Below, piece by piece: positions 10,301 through 23,198 of a DNA stretch of 64,000 nucleotides. A program made the translations under genes and the position numbers. Position 1 is the stretch's first letter. Each line of letters opens with the position of its first letter. The notes under the pieces are model-generated. The model was not told where the DNA came from, ran no database searches, and saw nothing but the letters and a program-made list of their open reading frames with translations. The stretch is from Planoprotostelium fungivorum (lineage: Eukaryota > Evosea > Variosea > Cavosteliida > Cavosteliaceae), in assembly GCA_003024175.1 (NCBI GenBank), contig MDYQ01000035.1, positions 124,001-188,000 of the forward strand, in the 5' to 3' direction.

Positions 10301-13300
10301 ATGAAGGTCGCAGAGATCGTCTTCATCTGTTCCATCTGTGTACTCGCGCTGTGTTCGATCACTTCTGCGCAGTTCGAAGCGGAGTCTGTCATCATCAGGT
10401 CTCTGTACGACTCTTTGGATGGTGAGCCTTAGAGGGAGGGAGAAGATGAGACGAAGACAGGTGATCACTGGGTGAATAACACAAACTGGAAGAATGCAAC
10501 CATTAGCTACTGCAGGTGAGAGCATTCCACATAGAAGGTACGTACGTTTGAGCTGATCTTCCGATAGCTATTACGGGATCGACTGCGACGCCGATGGTCA
10601 CGTGAGTGGAATAGTCTTGTCTTGTGAGGGATTTCATTTCGACGGATCATGTTCTGAGATTAACAGACAACAATTTGGTTGGTCCCCTTCCTGATCTCTC
10701 TGGACTCTCTCGTGAGTCGCATCCGAATCGTCAATCATTACAAACTCAACCTCTTTCAGATCTGGTTCATCTCGACCTCAGTGGAGCTGGATACGATCAC
10801 CAAAACTTCATCACTGGCCTGTTTCCTGAATGGATCACCTCAACACGACTCAATTACATTGACCTTGAAGATCACCAATTCTCTGGCACGCTACCAGATG
10901 ATCTCGGAAACTTGGTCAACCTCACTTGGTTCGATATCGGCGTCAATTCCCTTGGTGGTGCTCTGTATGGACCAGTGCCGGTGAACCATCGCGAGACGAT
11001 TAGACGTATAACAAAGATGATTAGAACTCTTGGATGAAATTGACCAAGATGCGAGCTTTCGGTCTGTGGGGCAATGGCTTCGATTACATCAACCTTACTA
11101 GATTGAGTGAGATTCTGTTCTGCAAAGCTATTTCGATCTGCTGATGCACCACAGATGACATGATCGACCTGCTCTACTTCGACATTGACGGCTGTGCATT
11201 TCAAGGTAACTTCACCGATATGGTTGGTTCCGAAATCATGCTTCCCAACGTGAGTCGTGTGTCCTCCACCACGCTCACATCTCGAACAGTTGGCCATCTT
11301 TAACGTTGGGAGCAACGGTTTCTATGGCCCTCTACCAGACTTGAGACACATCGAGGGTGAATCTCCGTTTCGAATTCACGGACGTCCATCACGTGCCAGC
11401 GTGTGATCGTCTCCTCATCATTGTCACAGGCCTACAATGGTATTACACTTTCTCCAACTCGTTTGACGGTGGCTTCCCAGAGTGGGCCACCTCTTTGACG
11501 AATCTGTCCAGGATCAGCATCGATGCCAATCTTCTGACCGGTCCGATCCCTGCATCCATCAGCCAGATGAAGAAATTGGAGGAGTGCACCCTCTCCGTTA
11601 ATAATTTCAACGGAGAGATACCGGTGAATACGACTCTGTTCATCATCAGTCCACCACGTCTTTCGTGTCAAGCATGATGACATCCACTCGTTCTCACCGG
11701 ACCTCAGGATGTGTGGGATCAAATGCCGCTTCTAAATCGGCTCTACCTATTCTCAAACAAGTGAGAAGCATACAGTGTTCATTGCATCTCATCACGGCAG
11801 CTTCACCGGTCAGATACCTCCGTCAGTGTATCGATCCGTTAAATTAGAGTACCTGCAGTTGTCCGTCAATCAATTGACCGGCAGTATTTCACCTGAGATA
11901 AGGAATCTAAAATACCTGCAAGTGAGACATGTGGCCCGTTGTAGATAATCGCCGATATCTTTCAGTCTTTCAACGTCAACAGTAATCTGTTGAACGGTAG
12001 TATCCCGGACGAACTTTACAATTGTACGAACCTCGTTCAACTTTTATTGGATACGAACCAGTTCAGCGGAGAGATATCAGATGGTCTGTCTCGACTCACG
12101 CAGTTGAAGTCTCTCACTCTGGGTCACAACAGGTGACACGTCTGAAACGATCGAGTCGTAACAAAGATGCAGGTTCAGTGGTAGTCTTCCAGATGCATTT
12201 CGAACCATGAAGAGTTTACAATCGATCGACTTCTCGTTCAACAATTTCTCCGGTCCTTTTCCTTCTTCTCTCTCGGCTGTACCGGGTCTCATTTACGTGA
12301 AGGCCAACGATAATGAGGTCAGTCGTCTCATCGATGTGAGAAATACTGAGACGTGGACATCAGTTGTCGGGACCGATACCACCCCTATCTTCCAGCGTAC
12401 TTCGACTGCAGATCCAACGGAACCGTTTGAATGGCACTGTCTTCTGGATGTCTGGCCTGTCTAACATTCAGCTGATCGACATCTCTTACAACGAATTCTA
12501 CGGTCCGTGTAGCTCTCTGAATGGATTGTGAGCCCCATCATATTTGGGCGAATGACTGATTGCATACAGTGATTACCTGACATACTGTAAGGAGAAATCG
12601 AAACACGACGAATGATATCGATTCTCTCATCCGTAAAAAATCGAAACGAATTGAACTGTACAGGTGATTGGTCGAACAATCGATTGACTGGTAAAATACC
12701 TACGGTAATGAAACGTAAACATCCCGTCGACAAAATGACACGACCAGGGTTACACGGAGAGGATGCCGCTCTATCATCTGGATCTCAGTTCTAACCGACT
12801 GGTCGGTGCGATGGAATACACGATCGCCAGGTGGGAGACCGTGTGATGACGTCATCTCACGTCATCAGGCTTGGTTCCTTGAGTTATCTGAATCTGAGCC
12901 GAAACGAATTGTTCGGGTCAGTGGAACCCAGATTGGCTCAGATGAGTACACTGCAGTACATCGGTATCTTATCGATCATTTCTCTCGTTTGACATCGAGT
13001 CAGATCTATCTCACAATCAGATGAACGGTATCATACCATCAGGTGACATGCAGCTCCTCTATCGTTGTAGTCGTAAACCACACATGGATGAGAGACTCAA
13101 TCTACTTCAGGTGCAATGGGTCTACCCCAATTGATCGAACTTCGTCTGGTGAAATCAATATTTTATTATTCTATTATTTTCCTCAATTTCATTCTATTTC
13201 ACTGACCGCACAAGGATAACAATCGATTGACCGGAAATATTCCTTCCTCCGTCAGAAGAGCCAGGTGAACTTTCATCTTCAACTCGCCATGACAGCTGAA

Positions 13301-16300
13301 TCGTTCAGTTCTCTCACCACTCTATCTCTCGGTAACAATCTGTTGAGCGGTGGATTACAAGACGTCTTCTCTTCTCCCAATCTGGTATCGCTGAATGTGT
13401 CTGGTAACCTTCTCGACGGAGACATACCGGATGTGGATGGCACCACCTTGCAATCAGTCGATCTGGTGAGTTCTAAATTTTAGATTTAAAAATGGTAAAG
13501 AGGGACCTTACATGATGATCTGACGCGATTCAAGTCTCACAATCGATTGGAGGGCATCCTACCCCAAGGACTCGGTGATTCAATTTCATCAGTTTACGAT
13601 TTACATCACATCTGACATCGACATCAGCGAAACAGATGAATCTGAGGGTCTTATCTCTATCTCACAATCGATTGACCGGGGAGGTACCTTATCCACTCAA
13701 ATCAGACCCACAGACGATCGATCTCTCAGTGAATCGATTTAGCGGACCCCTCTCTTTCTTAGACACACTCTCTTCACTGTCTCATCTCAATCTCAGCGGT
13801 GATTGATCGAATTCAATTCGAAGTTGAAGAGAAGATCAGGGAATCATTTCAGTGGACCGATCAAAACATTGAATGGAATGAAAGGATTATCTGTAGTTGA
13901 TATCAGTCACAACGACATCACATCGCTTCCTTCTCTATCAGGTGAATGTCATGATCTTTTTTGTCATGATGATGATAATCAACTGATTGATGACCAAGGT
14001 TTATTCAATTTGAGATACTTGAATGCCAGGTGTAACTCGTTCTTCATCTCTTTGTCTCATTCTCTCAGTAACAACGCCATCAACGGATCTGTACCCGATA
14101 TGACTGACTGCAATTCTCTCTCTTCTCTCGATCTATCGTACAACCTTCTCACGGATGCCATGTTGATGAAGAACGTGCCTTCTCTCTCTCAATGCGATCT
14201 CACACACCAAATTTTCGTCTGCCCTCTCACGGCACAAGCTTCTCAGCTGTGTGGTGCCGTCTGTCGGATCGATAATTATCAATCGGCCAATTTGACCATC
14301 AGAATCGCAGGTGATGTAGATGACCGATCGTATCTCTACTCACATCGAACAGGAGATGTATCGACCTTTGATTCGAACAGTTTCATCACATCGATCGCCA
14401 GTCTATCCAACATCAATCGAAATCGATTGAAGATCTTGAAAACTCGATCGGGCAGCGTCATCGTCGATGTCGATATATCTCCTCCGTCTGGTGATGACTC
14501 ATTCTTCCGCATCAGATCGTGACGCTCTCAACAGAGGGATCGAACGAAGGCTCTTCATCCAGAATCGTCGATTATCTCAATCAAGTCGATGCATCAGCTT
14601 ACGGCCTTAACAACATCACACTCTTGAGCGTCTCCACATCGATCACGGCAGACGCTCCATCATCATCCGGGAGTCTCTCTGGTGGTAAGATTCATCATTT
14701 CTCCTTCATCTCATTCGAAATAGGAGCGATCGCTGGAATCGTCGTTGGTGTTCTCATTGTCGTCATCATCATCGTGGTGTTGATCGTTCTATTGAAGAGG
14801 AAGAAACGCGTTTACAAGACCAACTTTGCATTGGTGGACTTCACACGAATCGATAACAATTCGACGGCCAAGAGTGTCGTGAGTCGATCTGTACTTACTT
14901 TCGAAACGATACGATACGATTCGCTTCGATCCACAGACGTTGATGGAAGATCAGATCTCATTCAGCGAGTTAGAAGATCAAGTGATGATTGGATCTGGTG
15001 CTTACGGTATTGTCTATAAGGCCAAATGGAGAAGTAACACTGTTGCGGTCAAGCAGGTGATACGACAACAAGTCTGGATAAGATATCGTGACACATACAG
15101 GTACGAAACGAACATATCAATACGGACCAGATGCAGAGTTTCCTGGTGAACTTCCGTACTATATCTCATACTGACAGAAGATAGGACGAAGCTTCTCTCG
15201 TTCAGAGTATGAGACCTCATCCGGTGAGCCAATATAGATAGTATGAGATATGATGATGTATATCACCTCTTCATTTGCGATGGACTTGAACTCATTCGAT
15301 TAGAACGTGGTACTCTTCATGGGTTATACCTTTCCTCCAGATCCCTTATCCATCGTCACGTGAGTCGATCGAGATGATAGGGGAGACTGATACTTGCGAA
15401 AGCGAATTCTGCGAAGGTGGATGTCTCCTGGACTATCTGGCTGAACACGGGAGAGAAGTGACGGGCGAGAGGAGAGACAACATCATTCTGGGTATTGCCA
15501 AAGGAGTCTTACATCTGCATCAAGAGAAGGTAATTGGCCATCATCACGTGTCGTACATCATCGCATGTCTTCCATCACATCACATCACGACATCACGAGT
15601 CATCGCATGATGCTGACGTCCATAGATTATCCATCGTGATCTCGCCGCCAGGAATATTCTCCTTTCGTGAGATCACCGCCCCTTTTTCTCGATCTGACCC
15701 CATCAGGAAGCATTTAGAAGCCAAAGTCAGCGATTTCGGCATGTCCAGACAGGTACAACAGAAAGACAGTGCGTCTACGACATCCAGCACGATCGGGCCC
15801 ATCAAATGGATGGCACCAGAGGCCATCACGAAGAGAGAGTACAGTGTCAAATCGGACGGTAGATTCAACTGCGCGTACATGGATTGACTTTCACAGCCTT
15901 CTCTTTCGGTGTAGTCATTTGGGAGATACTGACCGGGCAGGAGCCTTACGGAGATATACCACTCGTAGAAGTGGCCATACAAGTGATCAACGGCACGAGG
16001 TTGGACTCATTATCATCACATCATCACATGACCACAGATCACATGATCACAGATCACATGATCACAGATTACACGATCACACGATCATCATCATCGACTG
16101 AACCGTCAACAGACTGGACATACCCGAAGATGCGGATCCCATGTTACGAGCCATCATGAAAGGTGAAGCAGGACGTCAGCTGACATCACCGTTGAACACT
16201 GGTAGGTGTGTGGATGACCCAGCCGGAAGATAGACCGGACTTTGTTCAGATCTGCAATTGGCTGTCGGGAGACAATCCAGTGAGAGTGGAAGATCAGCCG

Positions 16301-16444
16301 GCGAGATCGAGGGTGGTGAAGGATGAAGATAGATACGAGCCTGTCAACGTCGAACAACTCGGGGTGAATTCCACAACGACGGCTCAGTCAGATATCGCAG
16401 AGTTGCACTTGTCCCAAGTCGACGAGGGAAAGACTTCGAAATAG
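10301..16444 (+). CDS. LRR receptor-like protein kinase (TKL type, active motifs)
   Basis: The ATG at 10301 opens a signal peptide (MKVAEIVFICSICVLALC, then SITSAQ) and an LRR cap (DHWVNNTNWKNA, YYGIDCDADG). A long series of leucine-rich repeats follows, spread over many small exons (about 10660-14250; LTGPIPASISQMKKLEECTL, SLGNNLLSGGLQDVF). A juxtamembrane region leads to a strong membrane segment (about 14722-14805, IGAIAGIVVGVLIVVIIIVV) ending in KRKK. The kinase has GSGAYGIVYKAKW (P-loop), VAVKQ, HRDLAARNILL (about 15640), SDFGMSRQ, GPIKWMAPEAI, FSFGVVIWEILTGQEPYGDI and RPDFVQICNWL, so all catalytic motifs are kept. Stop at 16442-16444. Over 1,200 residues are expected. Likely a plasma-membrane receptor; the ligand is unknown. 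Several exon joins among the LRRs are uncertain. Confidence 0.8.
16010..16095. repeat. intronic tandem repeat CACATGATCACAGAT
   Basis: About five imperfect units of ACATGATCACAGATC inside an intron of the LRR receptor kinase, between the exon ending near VINGTR and the exon encoding DIPEDADP. Probably a simple minisatellite. Confidence 0.75.
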
Positions 16445-16844
16445 ATCCTCTTCCTCTTCCTGCGCAATAGATACTTCTTGTTTCATCCCTTGAAGATCGG
16501 CTTCTGTATTCACATCCATCGTATCGAGAGGTGACAATATGATTCAGAAGAGAATTGAAGGTTGTACGTTAGCACGGTAGAGATATTATGACATGACCGC
16601 CAGCGCTGGCTGGAGTGATAATATTCCAGCCTGGTCACAGTCCTCTCTATAGCTGAATACATCTCTTTGTCTCTGCGAACGTCTGGTGTCGAGGACTGCA
16701 ACAGAATCCAGGCGAATACGAATAAATGAATATGAATCCTGGAGGATTGCCGTTCTCCGAAGGGGAAAACGGATCCTGGCCATTCAGCGAAAAAACACCT
16801 ATGCATCATGTTGCACACAAGCACACACAACCGAAATAACGAAC
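16445..16844. other. intergenic region
   Basis: 3' flank of the receptor kinase and 5' flank of the vWA-Hint gene. An open frame runs through 16686-16844 into the vWA protein and could supply a longer N-terminus, but it lacks conserved sequence. Confidence 0.45.
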
Positions 16845-19398
16845 ATGAGGATCGACCAAGTGGAACAAGTACCCAACTCTAACGACGTCCAACTGAAGGC
16901 AACCAGCATTCCAGTCAAAGATGGAAGAAGACAAGTGCTTCTGACTGTTATCCCTCCCAACGGTGAAGATCGTTTACCGCTAGATGTAGTCTGCGTTGTA
17001 GACATCTCAGGCTCAATGGGAACCGAAGTGAGTAGACGCACACCCATTCGAAATCGAGACTCATTCAGATCAGGTTGGAGCGAGAGACGAGAACGGAAAC
17101 GTCGAGTATCATGGACTCTCCGTTCTGGATCTGGTCAAGCATGCCGTCAAAACAGTTGCCGCCTCCCTCGAGGAGAGAGATCGATTATCCGTCGTCACTT
17201 TTAGTGACAATGCAAAGGTGAGATGCATCCATTCAAGAACTCATCGAATTGATCCAATAACCGGACACATTTCTAATGTTTCATTGCAGGTCTTGACTCG
17301 TTTGGAACCAGTCACCGATCGCTATCGAAACATGCTCAACACGAAATTAAACAAACTCGAACCTCTCGATCGCACCAACATCTGGGACGGACTCTCCCAA
17401 GCTCTCGATCTCCTCCAAACCGATCGAAGCGAAGAACATCGCATGAGGTTTGTGTCCATCATTCGTCTTCCATCGCTCACATCATCAGCTCCATTCTCCT
17501 CTTCACCGATGGTCAACCTAACATCTGTCCCCCTCGTGGAGAGGTGGGCATGTTGTCCCGCTGGATGGAAAAGAACGAGGGAAAACTTCCCGCCACGTTG
17601 AGTACGTTCGGCTTTGGCTATACCATCGATTCGTCTCTTCTGTTGGGATTAGCGCAGAAGGGTGGAGGAAGCTACTGTTTCATCCCAGATTCCACGATAT
17701 TGGGTACGGCTTTTGTGAACAGTCTGGCCAATCAGGTGAGAGATCAGATGATGACGATCCACCCTATGTTCATGATCGCGATCACCTTCGCATCTTCTCC
17801 TCTTCGTCCTCTCTTCATCACCTCATCATCTTCTCATCACCTTCTCATCGTCTTCGTCTTCTCATCATCTCATCACCTTCTCATCAAGAGTGACATGGAC
17901 TGATGACGTTGACAGGGAGTCACCGTGGGCAGAGCGGCAGACATCTTCCTACAACCCAAGAACGGCAGCATCCTACCCCCCCGCATGCCAAAGGGTCTAG
18001 AGTACACGGCTAAAGGTTTAGGAGGCATCATATCAGCCTGCAGTCTACAACTGGGACAGAGCAAGTACTACACCTTCCCGGTAGACAACGTGACCGACGG
18101 AGATTTCCTCGAAATTTCACTGAGATATCACAACGGCAAGGAGATGGTACAAGTGACCACGAACCTATCTACAACGAGCCAGGGTGATCCGGCGGAGGTG
18201 AAATTTCAATGAAATCCGGCACAAATTGCTGAGACGTTTCAGATTGCTCTACACGAGTACAGACAGAGAGCTGTGGAATTGATGTTGAATCTAGTCAACG
18301 ATCCATCTCCGAAGACAGCACAAGCTCTTTACGTGGAGATGACAGACGCCACGCTGCAACACCCCATCAAGGAGGGAATCATCGCAGATCTGCGCGGTCA
18401 GGTTAGTCATCATCTCATCGTCATCATCTGTCGTTGCATCTTTCATCGCCATCACACTGACGATCATCATCTCCATTCGCATCCGATCACATCATCGACG
18501 ATCATCGTCTCACCTTCTACAGGTAACCGAAGCTTGCCAGCCCGAAGCCCACAAAAAGTGGGGCCGACACTTCCTCCCCTCCATCGCGAGAGCTCATCAG
18601 CTCCTCCAGTGCAACAACTTCAAAGACCCTGGCGTCCAGCACTATGGAGGCTCCGCCTTTCACTCTCTCAGAGACAGAATGGACGACATCTTTGTCAAGC
18701 TACCCCCACCCAAACCGAGCGAGAAGAGGATAGCACAAGCACAAGAGGCGAAGAACTATAGACAATTGCAGGACATGAGAGGGTACATGAATCAATATGG
18801 AGGATGCTTCATCGGATCGTGTCTCATATCGATGGCCGATGGGAGACGTAAGAGGGTGAGGACGAGAGAGTCGAGTTTGTGGATGTTCTAAACGATGCAG
18901 GTGGATGAAGTGAAGAGGGGAGACGAAGTGAAGACGTCTGCTGGATCATCCAAGATCCGATGTGTCTTGCGGTCCAAACAATTGGGCCGCCTCATCATCT
19001 GCCGTTTCGAAGATGGACTCATGCTCACTCCTTACCATCCCGTCCGTTTAGACGGCTCCTGGAAGTTTCCAAACGACATCGTCACCCCCACCATCGTCGC
19101 ATGCGACGTCGTCTACACCTTCTTGTTAGAAGATGGTGTCTCCGTCTTCATCGATGGAGTCGAATGCATCGCATTGGCTCATGGCATCCGAGGAGATCCT
19201 GTCGCTTCTCATGATTTCTTTGGAACGGAAGAGATCTCGAATGAGATGAGATCTTGTGGAGGATGGGCCAACGGCACCGTGACGGTGAAGGTCGGAGGAT
19301 GGAAGAGAGGAGAAGATGGAAGGGTCAACGGGTTCGAAGAGGAAGAAGAGGAGGTCACTCTCGGACAGATGGAGAGCAGCATCGCATGCTCGTGTTGA
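16845..19398 (+). CDS. vWA-Hint (hedgehog/intein-type) protein
   Basis: The ATG at 16845 gives MRIDQVEQVPNSNDVQLKAT and a von Willebrand A domain with the metal-site motif DISGSMG (about 17000), VVTFSDNAK, and FTDGQPN after an intron. A linker region of the Vwaint type follows (YRQRAVELMLNLVNDPSP, about 18250-18310). The C-terminal Hint module begins GGCFIGSC near 18800, with the Cys expected as nucleophile, then VDEVKRGDEV, the TxxH motif LTPYHPV, HGI and SHDFFGT near 19210. The tail is acidic with Cys residues near the end; stop 19396-19398. The vWA + Vwaint + Vint combination is known in amoebozoans. Self-cleavage at Gly-Cys is expected of Hint domains but unproven here. Starting at the upstream in-frame ATG 16686 is possible. 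Eight or so introns, two with CATCTTCTC-rich sequence. Confidence 0.85.
17760..17900. repeat. pyrimidine-rich CATCTTCTC intron repeat
   Basis: Irregular CATCACCTTCTCATC repeats in an intron of the vWA-Hint gene. Similar CATCAC/CATCTT-rich introns occur at about 18410-18520, 34640-34850 and 61150-61280. They look like simple-sequence expansion. Confidence 0.65.
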
Positions 19399-19643
19399 AT
19401 ATAAACAATCATACTTGTAACGATAAAATCATTCAGATCTGTGATCATGTGAGCGCCATTATCATCATCAAGGAGATCGTCTACCCACGTTGAGCAATCA
19501 CGTGCTCAGGGTTCATCTCTAGAAAGCCTACGTCTTATCCGCTCGATGTAGAAGAAGATGAGGTTGCTGCATCGTTCAGCTCGATGAATTGTCTACCCAA
19601 CAACATCTCAACGATGACTATCATATGCTGCTCCATTTATTTA

Positions 19644-22023
19644 TCAGAAGAGGGCGAGGAGAATCACGACAGCAGAGATGAAAGTGGCCTTGATGACAGA
19701 AGCACCACTAACCGGTTTGACTTCTACCGAGGTTCCCGTGGTAGCCGATGATGTAGCAGAGACAAGTGTACTTCCATTGCTCGAGTCAGAACCAAAGGTG
19801 GAAGAGGATGTGCTAGAAGAGGTCGAGGTGGTAGGGTTGATGCTGTAGTTGACATCGTATCCAACGTTGACTCCAGCGGCTGTGATCTTATCAGCGTAAT
19901 GTCACATCATATCTTTACTCACGTGTGCCGATATTGGTGGACACTTGTCCCTGTCCACTCACGGCAACGATGAATGACGACATCGCAGAAGTGTTCGTCA
20001 GCATCACGTTGGGTGAATTAGAATAGAAGTTTTCCACTACTCTCTTTTTCAGGTCCCATTCGTTATACGCCAAGCTCAGCAAGCTGACGGCTGATCCAGT
20101 GACATTGACTGAAAAGATGCCCACGGAAGCCGTGAGGGGAGGATACTGAAGGATCAATAAACCGTCGACGTTGTAGTTCTGTCCGTACACTCCTTGTCCG
20201 CTAGTGGGAACTATCGCTCCATCAATGATGACGTGTGATGACGTCACTCACCAAGAGTGAAGTTGACTGTCATCGGTCGCAGAATTTCCAGGTGCACGTA
20301 GAAAGTGTCATTGGAGCAAGTGAGAGTGAACAATGTCGTGTTCTCGTCTTCGTAGAAGAGAGTAGAGGAAGAACTCGAATACAGAGAGACATAGGCGGAC
20401 GAGTTGCTGGGAATACCATCACTTCTGATGCAGTATCCGCGAGGTGGCTGGATGACGAATGCACTGTTGATGGCAGGAACATCGAAGGTGGAGTTCCCAG
20501 TGACCGTATTACACACTGACACCACATGAGTCGATGTGGATAACGCGATGACGTACCGTCCACAGATGAGCCGCTGATGTACCCAAAGTAGTTGAAAGAT
20601 GTTGCCGGATAGCTAACACGATCAATAAACGTGTCAACATCGACATGTCTCACCATCCTGGTAATTCCAACACATCTGCTGGACTGCCTCCTTGGTAGTC
20701 TCCGATTGTACCAGCGGCCAAGTCGACTTGGTAGAATCCCAACGGAAGGTTGTCGTCCACGGGCAGAGTCGAGTTCAAGCTGACCGGCTGATCTGCACTG
20801 GGGTGAGCACGATGAATGGATGTGTATATCTCACAGGGCCCGTTGACTTGGATGGACAGAGCGATGCTCGTGTTGTTGCCGCAGTTGTAAGCGGCATCGA
20901 AACTTGCCGCTTGGGAGGAGACCTGTTGTCCGTTGATGAAACCACCCTCGGATGTGACTTCGTTGTTGACCAGCTTGACGAGAGCGTAGTTGTCGGAAGA
21001 GTTACCGTACGGCTGACAGGTGACATTGTAATCACCCGTTGTAGATACGTTAAGAGTGGGAGGTGTCTGCAGAGAGATGATCGTGGCAGTTTGAGGATCG
21101 GTATTGCGAGCGAAGAAGCTGCCACAGCCTTTGGTGAACACAAGCTGAGGTCCGGTGAGCACGATGGACACGACGATCTTTCGTCTCTCACTCTAAAGTG
21201 GCTTCCCCTCTGGGTGCCATCCAACAGCACGACGGCAGGTTGTAGAGTGCAGATGTTGGGTGAGGTGTTGTACGTGACGTTCTGGTACACGAAAGAGGTC
21301 GTGCTGGAGAAAATGCCGGAGAATTTCTGTTCTACAGAAAAAGTCTGGGGATATGTGGAGGCGAACAGTGGATAGACTGTCCGAAATATAAGTTAACTCT
21401 TCGGGTCGAACAGCCTACCTGAGCCACTGGTGTTCAGTGTGACGTTGGCCTCGGCGGTCAAGCTACCGCTGAAGCCCAATGATTGCCTTGAGAAGGAGAT
21501 AAGGTTCGGTGTAGAGAGGGTATAGAGGTAGGGAACGTCCGCCGAGAAGGTGTAGTAGGTCTTGTTGACGTTGGTGTAGGTCTGTCCGAGAGTGATCTGA
21601 ACGATATCTGTTCGTGTATGTCAGTCGAAGAAGATCGGGTGGTCGATGCGAAGAGGTCATGCCTGATGTGTTTACCTGTCTGAGTCACTGTGATGTTGGT
21701 GAGCTCGGATGTGACCAATGACTGGCTGACAGAAGAATACAGGACCACCTGAAAGGTGCTGCATGTTCTCTCGTATCCGGATTGTCCATCGCAGATGGAG
21801 AGAGAGGTCAGGGATTCCGAACTGAGGTGAGTGTAACCAAAGAGGGCGGGAGAGTCTGCCTTATAGATGGGAGAGAAGTAGCCGGTGGTCGGAATGGTCG
21901 TCGTTGACGTCTCATAGTCCTGAAGAACATGAGACGATGATGAAGAAGGTCAGGGAGAGGGAGACTCACGATGGCCTGAGAGAGAGCGACACAGAGGAGA
22001 AAGAGAGAAAGAGCGCCTCTCAT
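19644..22023 (-). CDS. Secreted GPI-type surface protein, array copy B
   Basis: The minus-strand ATG at 22021-22023 opens MRGALSLFLLCVALSQAI. The exon plan and ectodomain blocks are those of copy A (PTTGYFSPIYKADSPALF, QTPPTLNVSTTGDYNVTC, PYGNSSDNYALVKLVN, GYCIRSDGIPSNSS, FYEDENTTLFTLTC), with long identical stretches, including the intron after the GP codons. A dibasic LKKRVV site sits where copy A has LDKRNV. The tail is NVGYDVNYSINPTTS, a short Ser/Thr stalk, then ASVIKATFISAVVILLALF and stop at 19644-19646, consistent with GPI attachment. It lies tail-to-tail with the vWA-Hint gene. A and B form a subfamily with short stalks, distinct from D-G. Function unknown. Confidence 0.85.
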
Positions 22024-23198
22024 CTTGTTGTTATCGAAAGAGAATGAACGAAAGGCGCGCCAAACGGAGCGGCAGTGCGTTCGCCGAATGAGATGCAAAG
22101 GTGCGCTGACAAATGGGAACAGGAGCAAGAAGGTGAAGGGATGAATGCATAAACCTCCCTACCGCTCCCTGCCGTACCAAATCAGGTGCATTTTGATATT
22201 TTTACAGTCAAACATAAAAAAATGCGTAAGGAGAGAGCATATCTTTCTGCGGAAAAGGTGCACACCTTACTGCACCTGATCCGGCGACTAAAACACTGCA
22301 GACATAATCACTCGCCTATACATATTCTTCATACAGATGAGTTTAAAGAAAGACAGAACACTACAGACCGAGGATAAAGGCGTGTTCTGATATCTTGATG
22401 GAGCTACCCATCGCATCACAACATCCTTAGCCGAAATGACACATCATCATGGATACGAACAATGAGTCCTTTGGGCATATTCGATGGTTCCCCTGATATC
22501 ATTCTCGTGCGAAACGAATGATCTTACCAATACAATTATTGACCGCGTTGAACTCTATAATCGGAAACGAACGGGCCGACGCTGCATGATCAAGTCTTGT
22601 GATCGCTTCCAGCCGTCATACTCCCTGATTCAGACCGATCGCGCTGCCCATCGAGCCGAAATGATACGAGTATATCGTCGTGGGCAACTAGTCCTTTGGG
22701 CATCTTTAGTGGTTTAAACGGTCTCTCCTTATGCCTATTCCATTCTTATACGACTATCCAGAATTTACTGCGGCCAATAGCGGTGAAGTTATCCATTTCA
22801 TGAGAGCATCATCATCTACACCAAGCGACGGCTTTAAAAAAGTTGGTCAGAGAGGACTCTTCCTCTGACTCGTGCTCTCTTCTACAATGAAGAAATCATT
22901 CCAACCGATCGCAACTAACAAAGGTGAGGTGCAATCCTCTTGAGAGTTGTCAAGCTTCAGCTCTATTGAGATCAACGATAATCTGCTTTAGTCTGGACGA
23001 TAGTCAACTAATCAGATTGGTGAGGTGGCGGGGAGATATGAAAAAGTTCGAGTGAAGAGGTGAGGAATCATATTCAATATCGTTGCTATAGACTATCTGT
23101 CGCTCTTCGAAGGTCGCCAGTACGCTCACAGATCATCCGCACCAAGATGATCGCTTGTCTACGCGCGGAAATCTAAGAAAAATTCTTTTATTCTGCAG
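22024..23198. other. intergenic region with an imperfect 60-bp direct repeat
   Basis: The first 150 bases hold the conserved upstream block of copy B (TTTGGCGCGCC, TTTCGTTCATTCT, ACAACAAG on the minus strand). AGCCGAAATGA through CTTTGGGCAT occurs at about 22429-22490 and again at about 22653-22716. No exon recognised. Confidence 0.6.

Noticed and set aside
15374-15610. Reading the frame at 15374-15610 as a separate small gene
   Set aside because: It contains kinase segments (SEFCEGGCLLDYLAEHGREV) that splice into the LRR receptor kinase.
16010-16095. Tandem repeat as a CRISPR-like array
   Set aside because: Units are adjacent with no spacers and lie in an intron of a eukaryotic gene.
22484-22717. 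Plus-strand frame of 77 residues upstream of copy B
   Set aside because: Composition is unlike neighbouring proteins, and it overlaps one copy of a direct repeat; no support.
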